Origin: Deltaproteobacteria bacterium
Lineage (GTDB): Bacteria > UBA10199 > JACPAL01 > JACOUP01
DNA: 9,736 nucleotides
Direction: 5' to 3'
Assembly: GCA_030649435.1 (NCBI GenBank)
Contig: JAUSKE010000142.1
Location: 1 to 9,736 of the forward strand
Shown: piece by piece, positions 6,587 to 9,736 of the stretch
How positions within the stretch are numbered: the first letter of the stretch is position 1
Layout: the number at the start of each line of letters is the position of its first letter
Translations under genes and position numbers: made by a program
The notes under the pieces: model-generated
Told to the model about the DNA's origin: nothing
The model's input: the letters and a program-made list of their open reading frames with translations, nothing else
Database searches by the model: none

Positions 6587-6601
6587 GGGTGATTCACCCA
6601 A
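6585..6601. repeat. 17-bp repeat with palindromic core, copy 2, filling a gene junction
   Basis: This is identical to the 17 bases at 3916-3932. It begins inside the TAA stop of regulator 1 (6584-6586) and ends on the A of the ATG of regulator 2 (6601), so it makes up the whole gap between the genes. In mRNA, GGGUG and CACCC could pair around a 3-nt loop and enclose the only Shine-Dalgarno-like bases (AAGGG) before regulator 2. Translational control is an inference. Confidence 0.7.
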
Positions 6602-8013
6602 TGGAAAAAGGTTCTGTTCTGATTGTGGATGATGAAGAGTCGATTGCCCACGCCCTGGAGAAAGGGCTGAAGAGGGAAGACTTCCTTTCTTTTGTGGCGA
6701 CGAGCGGCGTTGAAGCGACTCATCTGTTGACCAAGCGGGAGGTGGACGTCGCCATCGTCGACTTGAATCTCCCCGGTTTCTCCGGGCTTCAGGTCCTCCA
6801 GTATGTTCAATCCAACCGACTCCTGACCGAAGTGATTCTGATGACCGGCAAGGCAACCATCGAGACCGCGGTTTCGGCAGTCAAGATGGGGGCCTATGAT
6901 TATCTCACAAAACCTTTTGAAGATTTTGACCGTGTGTTGGCGACCGTCCACAAAGCCTGGGAGAAGCGCCAGCTTTTGAAAAAGGTGCAGGAGCTGGAAA
7001 AGAAGGATGGCCCGCGAGATTCTTTTCACGGCATTGTCGGGCGCAGTTCCAAAATGCAGGAACTCTTTCGGTTGATTGAAAATGTCGGTTCGAGCGATAG
7101 TAATGTCCTGGTCCTTGGGGAGTCCGGTACCGGCAAGGAACTCTTTGCGCGGGCGATCCATGAGACCAGTTTACGGGCTGGCCGGCCGTTTGTGGTGATC
7201 AATTGCTCCGCCCTTTCGGAAAATCTTCTCGAGAGTGAACTTTTTGGTCACAAAAAAGGCTCTTTTACCGGGGCGGTGAACGACAAAAAGGGGCTTTTTG
7301 AAGAGGCGAACGGCGGCACCGTCTTTTTGGACGAGATCGGCGAGGTATCGCCGATGATGCAGGTCAAGCTCCTTCGGATTTTGCAGGATGGGGAATTGCG
7401 ACAGGTGGGTGGGGTCGAGACCAAGCATGTGGATGTCCGCCTGATTGCGGCGACGAATCGGGATCTTTACCAGTGCGTCAAAGAGGGAAAATTTCGGGAG
7501 GATCTTTACTATCGTTTGAATGTCATCTGTTTTTCGCTTCCCCCTTTGCGCGACCGAATAGAAGATGCCCCGGTGTTGGCCTATGCCTTTCTGAATCGAT
7601 ATTCTGAAAAATTGGGGAAGAAGGTGTCGAGGATTTCCGTTGATGCGATGCAGTCACTGCAGGAGTACCGATGGTTGGGCAATGTGCGTGAACTCGAAAA
7701 CGTTATTGAGCGGGCGGTGGTGCTCACAAAAACAGACGTCATTACGGCGCGTGAACTCCCGCCTAATCTTTTGGGGCAGCTTTTTTACCGGACGGAGGAG
7801 GGGACCGATATCGACATGATCCATCTCTCTTATCAGGAGGCGAAGGAACGGGCGGTCGCCGTTTTTAACAAAACTTACCTCTCGACGCTCCTGCAACAGG
7901 CGGCTGGGAATATTTCTATCGCGTCGGCACGGGCGGGGATGGACCGGAGTAACTTTAAAAAAATTATCAAGAAGTCTGGCATTGATACAAACTTGTTTAA
8001 AAAAGGGACTTAA
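6601..8013 (+). CDS. Sigma-54-dependent response regulator, NtrC family (regulator 2)
   Basis: A 470-residue paralogue of regulator 1. The receiver has D10/D11, phospho-acceptor D54, T82 and K104. The linker 118-136 is coiled-coil-like. The AAA+ domain has Walker A GESGTGKE (173-180), GSFTGA (220-225), Walker B GTVFLDEI (239-246) and REDLYYRLNV (299-308). The normally conserved WPGNVREL reads W358-L-G-N-V-R-E-L, a Pro to Leu change. The C-terminal part (about 410-461, ending 'SIASARAGMDRSNFKKIIKKSGI') is a Fis-like helix-turn-helix unlike that of regulator 1, so it should read different DNA sites. I prefer ATG 6601 because the product begins MEKGSVLIVDDEE. GTG at 6589 would add four residues encoded by the repeat and has no usable ribosome site. 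It lies 14 nt after regulator 1. Confidence 0.93.
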   Translation: MEKGSVLIVDDEESIAHALEKGLKREDFLSFVATSGVEATHLLTKREVDVAIVDLNLPGFSGLQVLQYVQSNRLLTEVILMTGKATIETAVSAVKMGAYDYLTKPFEDFDRVLATVHKAWEKRQLLKKVQELEKKDGPRDSFHGIVGRSSKMQELFRLIENVGSSDSNVLVLGESGTGKELFARAIHETSLRAGRPFVVINCSALSENLLESELFGHKKGSFTGAVNDKKGLFEEANGGTVFLDEIGEVSPMMQVKLLRILQDGELRQVGGVETKHVDVRLIAATNRDLYQCVKEGKFREDLYYRLNVICFSLPPLRDRIEDAPVLAYAFLNRYSEKLGKKVSRISVDAMQSLQEYRWLGNVRELENVIERAVVLTKTDVITARELPPNLLGQLFYRTEEGTDIDMIHLSYQEAKERAVAVFNKTYLSTLLQQAAGNISIASARAGMDRSNFKKIIKKSGIDTNLFKKGT

Positions 8014-9402
8014 ATGGAACGGATCCGTCTCGCCATTCTCTCTTGCGGTAGCCCCATCGATCGTAAGATTTTTAATGGCCTTAGCCATAAGGGGGGCGAA
8101 ATCGAAGTTAAGGAGGGGCAGCTTGATTTTTTCAAACCGCTCCTCACCAGTTATGATCCCCAAGCGATCGTTCTTGTCTTCAACAAAAAAGTGGAACGTG
8201 AAAAGGCGATTTCCTTTATCGGTTGGCTCAAGAAGGAGAGGGAGGGGCTCCCTGTGATTTGTATCTCTCCACTCTCGGAGCTGGGGGATGTTGTCGCGAC
8301 GATGAAGGAGGGGGCTTATGATTATTTCAAGACTCCGATCGACTTTGAAAAGTTAAAACTTTCGATTCGGAATGCGGCCCGGGTCTACCAACTGACCCGA
8401 AAGGTTTCTATCCTTGAGAATCAGGTCGGTTGGAAGGGACAGTTTGACGATATCGTAGGGGTTTCGTCGTCCATGCAGGAGATTTTTCAGATGGTCCAAA
8501 CGGTTGCTAAGAGTCATGCGACGGTTCTCGTTTTAGGGGAAAGTGGCACTGGTAAGGAATTGATAGCAAAGGCGATCCACCGGCATTCCGAGCGTGTGAA
8601 GAATAATTTTATCGATATTAATTGTGGTGCGATCCCGAGGGAGCTTTTAGAAAATGAACTTTTCGGTCATGAGAAGGGCTCCTACACCGGCGCCGATCGC
8701 CAGTACATCGGTAGTTGCGAGAGGGCCGATGGGGGAACGCTCTTTTTGGATGAGATCAGCGAGATGGATCCCTCCCTTCAGGTCAAACTTTTACGGGTTC
8801 TCCAAGAGAGGAGCTTCACCCGCGTGGGTGGTACCGACCGAGTGACAGTCGACATTCGAATTATTGCCGCCACGAATAAAGATATTCTTGCTGAGGTGCA
8901 GAGGGGGGCTTTTCGGGAAGATCTTTATTATCGGTTAAATGTCGTGCCGATCCTGATCCCGCCGCTCAGGTCTCGTCGTGAAGATGTGCCATTTTTGGCG
9001 CGGCATTTTTTGGAAATCTATTCCAAAAAGAACCGGAAACGTTTCAAGGAATTTACCTCAGAGGCTCTGGAGACGCTTGTTAACTACGACTGGCCTGGGA
9101 ATGTTCGCGAACTGGAAAATGCGATTGAACGTCTTGTTGTGTTGCACGACGACACCCGAGTGAGACCGCAACACCTCCCGCGGTTTATCCATCAGGGAGA
9201 AAAGAAAGTGGGGTTCGAGACTTCAACTCCTTCTTTCAATGATCCATTTCAAAAAGTTCTTCCGCTCTCGCTCGTCGAACGTTACGCCATTCAGTCGGCG
9301 GTGACTCTTTGCGGGGGGGATATCCATGCCGCGGCCCGAAAGCTGGAGGTTGGTCAAGCGACCCTCTACCGCAAACTTAAAAAATATGGGGTGGTGGTCT
9401 AA
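8014..9402 (+). CDS. NtrC-family sigma-54 activator with a degenerate receiver (regulator 3)
   Basis: A 462-residue protein. The first 120 residues align with a receiver but have lost its chemistry: the acidic pair is S10-C11, the phospho-acceptor aspartate is V55, the switch Thr is I84, and the Lys is T107 (in YFKTPID). It probably cannot be phosphorylated in the usual way. The AAA+ domain is intact: Walker A GESGTGKE (175-182), Walker B GTLFLDEI (241-248), REDLYYRLNV (301-310) and WPGNVREL. The sigma-54 contact loop is GSYTGA (222-227), with Tyr in place of the common Phe. The C-terminus has a Fis-type helix-turn-helix (about 418-458). The ATG follows the stop of regulator 2 with no gap, and AAGGGA lies five bases upstream. 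It may be constitutive, regulated by a ligand, or work in mixed hexamers with the neighbouring regulators. Confidence 0.92.
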   Translation: MERIRLAILSCGSPIDRKIFNGLSHKGGEIEVKEGQLDFFKPLLTSYDPQAIVLVFNKKVEREKAISFIGWLKKEREGLPVICISPLSELGDVVATMKEGAYDYFKTPIDFEKLKLSIRNAARVYQLTRKVSILENQVGWKGQFDDIVGVSSSMQEIFQMVQTVAKSHATVLVLGESGTGKELIAKAIHRHSERVKNNFIDINCGAIPRELLENELFGHEKGSYTGADRQYIGSCERADGGTLFLDEISEMDPSLQVKLLRVLQERSFTRVGGTDRVTVDIRIIAATNKDILAEVQRGAFREDLYYRLNVVPILIPPLRSRREDVPFLARHFLEIYSKKNRKRFKEFTSEALETLVNYDWPGNVRELENAIERLVVLHDDTRVRPQHLPRFIHQGEKKVGFETSTPSFNDPFQKVLPLSLVERYAIQSAVTLCGGDIHAAARKLEVGQATLYRKLKKYGVVV

Positions 9403-9736
9403 ATGCTCGCCCTGATCTTAGCCGGTGGCAAGGGAACCCGCCTCTGGCCGCTCTCTACCGAAGCGCGCCCCAAGCAGTTTCTTCCGCTGGTCAGCAAAAA
9501 ACCACTTCTCTGTGAAACGGTTGATCGTCTCTTGCCCCTTTGCCCGCACCGGAAAATTTTCACCATCGCACCAATTAAAGAATCGGCCTGGGTTCGTCGG
9601 CTCCTCCCCACTCTACCACGGAAAAATATTCTCATCGAGCCGGCGGGTCGTAATACCGCACCGGCCATTGCCCTCGCCCTTTTGCATCTTGCTAAGCAAT
9701 CCTTGGGTGAGGTGGTGGTGATCCTACCGGCCGACC
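9403..9736 (+). CDS. manC: Mannose-1-phosphate guanylyltransferase, N-terminal part, cut by the right edge
   Basis: The enzyme makes GDP-mannose from mannose 1-phosphate and GTP, the precursor of mannose-, fucose- and rhamnose-type sugars in exopolysaccharide and LPS. The 111 visible residues hold the nucleotidyltransferase signature 'LAGGKGTRLWPLS' (6-18), RPKQFLPL (22-29), EPAGRNTAPAIALA (79-92) and the start of the conserved LPAD (108-111). This is the ManC/AlgA/CpsB pattern rather than the eukaryote-like GMPP. Whether the C-terminal isomerase domain of the bifunctional form follows cannot be seen. The ATG lies directly against the stop of regulator 3, so it is probably co-transcribed, with only a weak GGTGGT-like ribosome site. 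Its position suggests that the regulators control surface polysaccharide production. Confidence 0.93.
   Translation, partial: MLALILAGGKGTRLWPLSTEARPKQFLPLVSKKPLLCETVDRLLPLCPHRKIFTIAPIKESAWVRRLLPTLPRKNILIEPAGRNTAPAIALALLHLAKQSLGEVVVILPAD

Noticed and set aside
6589..6600. GTG at 6589 as the start of regulator 2
   Set aside because: It would place the initiation codon inside the palindrome with no Shine-Dalgarno sequence before it, and the extra MIHP is not part of the receiver fold.
6218..6856. A 212-codon minus-strand open frame, and another at 6583-7161
   Set aside because: Both are complements of conserved NtrC-family coding sequence. Long antisense frames are expected there from codon bias, and neither product looks like a protein family.

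Overview
The window looks like a chromosomal segment from a Gram-negative bacterium of roughly even base composition. It encodes an outer-membrane barrel protein with a Sec signal peptide and a terminal aromatic beta-signal, and tandem NtrC-type sigma-54 activators next to a mannose-1-phosphate guanylyltransferase. That mix is common in Deltaproteobacteria-like lineages and allied candidate phyla. This placement is an inference from gene content; no rRNA or other phylogenetic marker is present. No tRNA, rRNA, CRISPR array or transposase was seen.

The layout is two divergent operons that leave the window at opposite ends, with a 121-bp control region between them (3881-4001). The leftward operon (3880 down to 1) is purM, purN, an outer-membrane beta-barrel protein, a UPF0173 metallo-beta-lactamase-fold hydrolase, and a flavin-oxidoreductase-like protein cut by the left edge. 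Most junctions are 4-base stop/start overlaps (GTGA or ATGA). The exception is the gap between the barrel gene and the hydrolase. It holds a pair of inverted, hairpin-forming 26-bp REP-like units placed directly against the hydrolase ribosome binding site.

The rightward operon (4002 to the right edge) encodes a soluble PAS histidine kinase, three consecutive NtrC-family regulators, and the start of a ManC/AlgA-type mannose-1-phosphate guanylyltransferase. All junctions are overlapping, adjacent or within 14 nt. The first two regulators have complete receiver domains. The third has lost every conserved phosphorylation residue of its receiver but keeps an intact AAA+ core, with a GSYTGA version of the sigma-54 contact loop. 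The likely picture is a phosphorelay that ends in sigma-54-dependent transcription, perhaps of polysaccharide genes beginning with manC.

The most unusual non-coding signal is an exact 17-bp repeat with a 13-bp palindromic core (GGGTGATTCACCC). One copy sits in the divergent control region against the likely purM -35 box. The other fills the gap between regulators 1 and 2. A second perfect palindrome follows the first copy. Together they suggest an operator, or a short dispersed palindromic repeat used as one.
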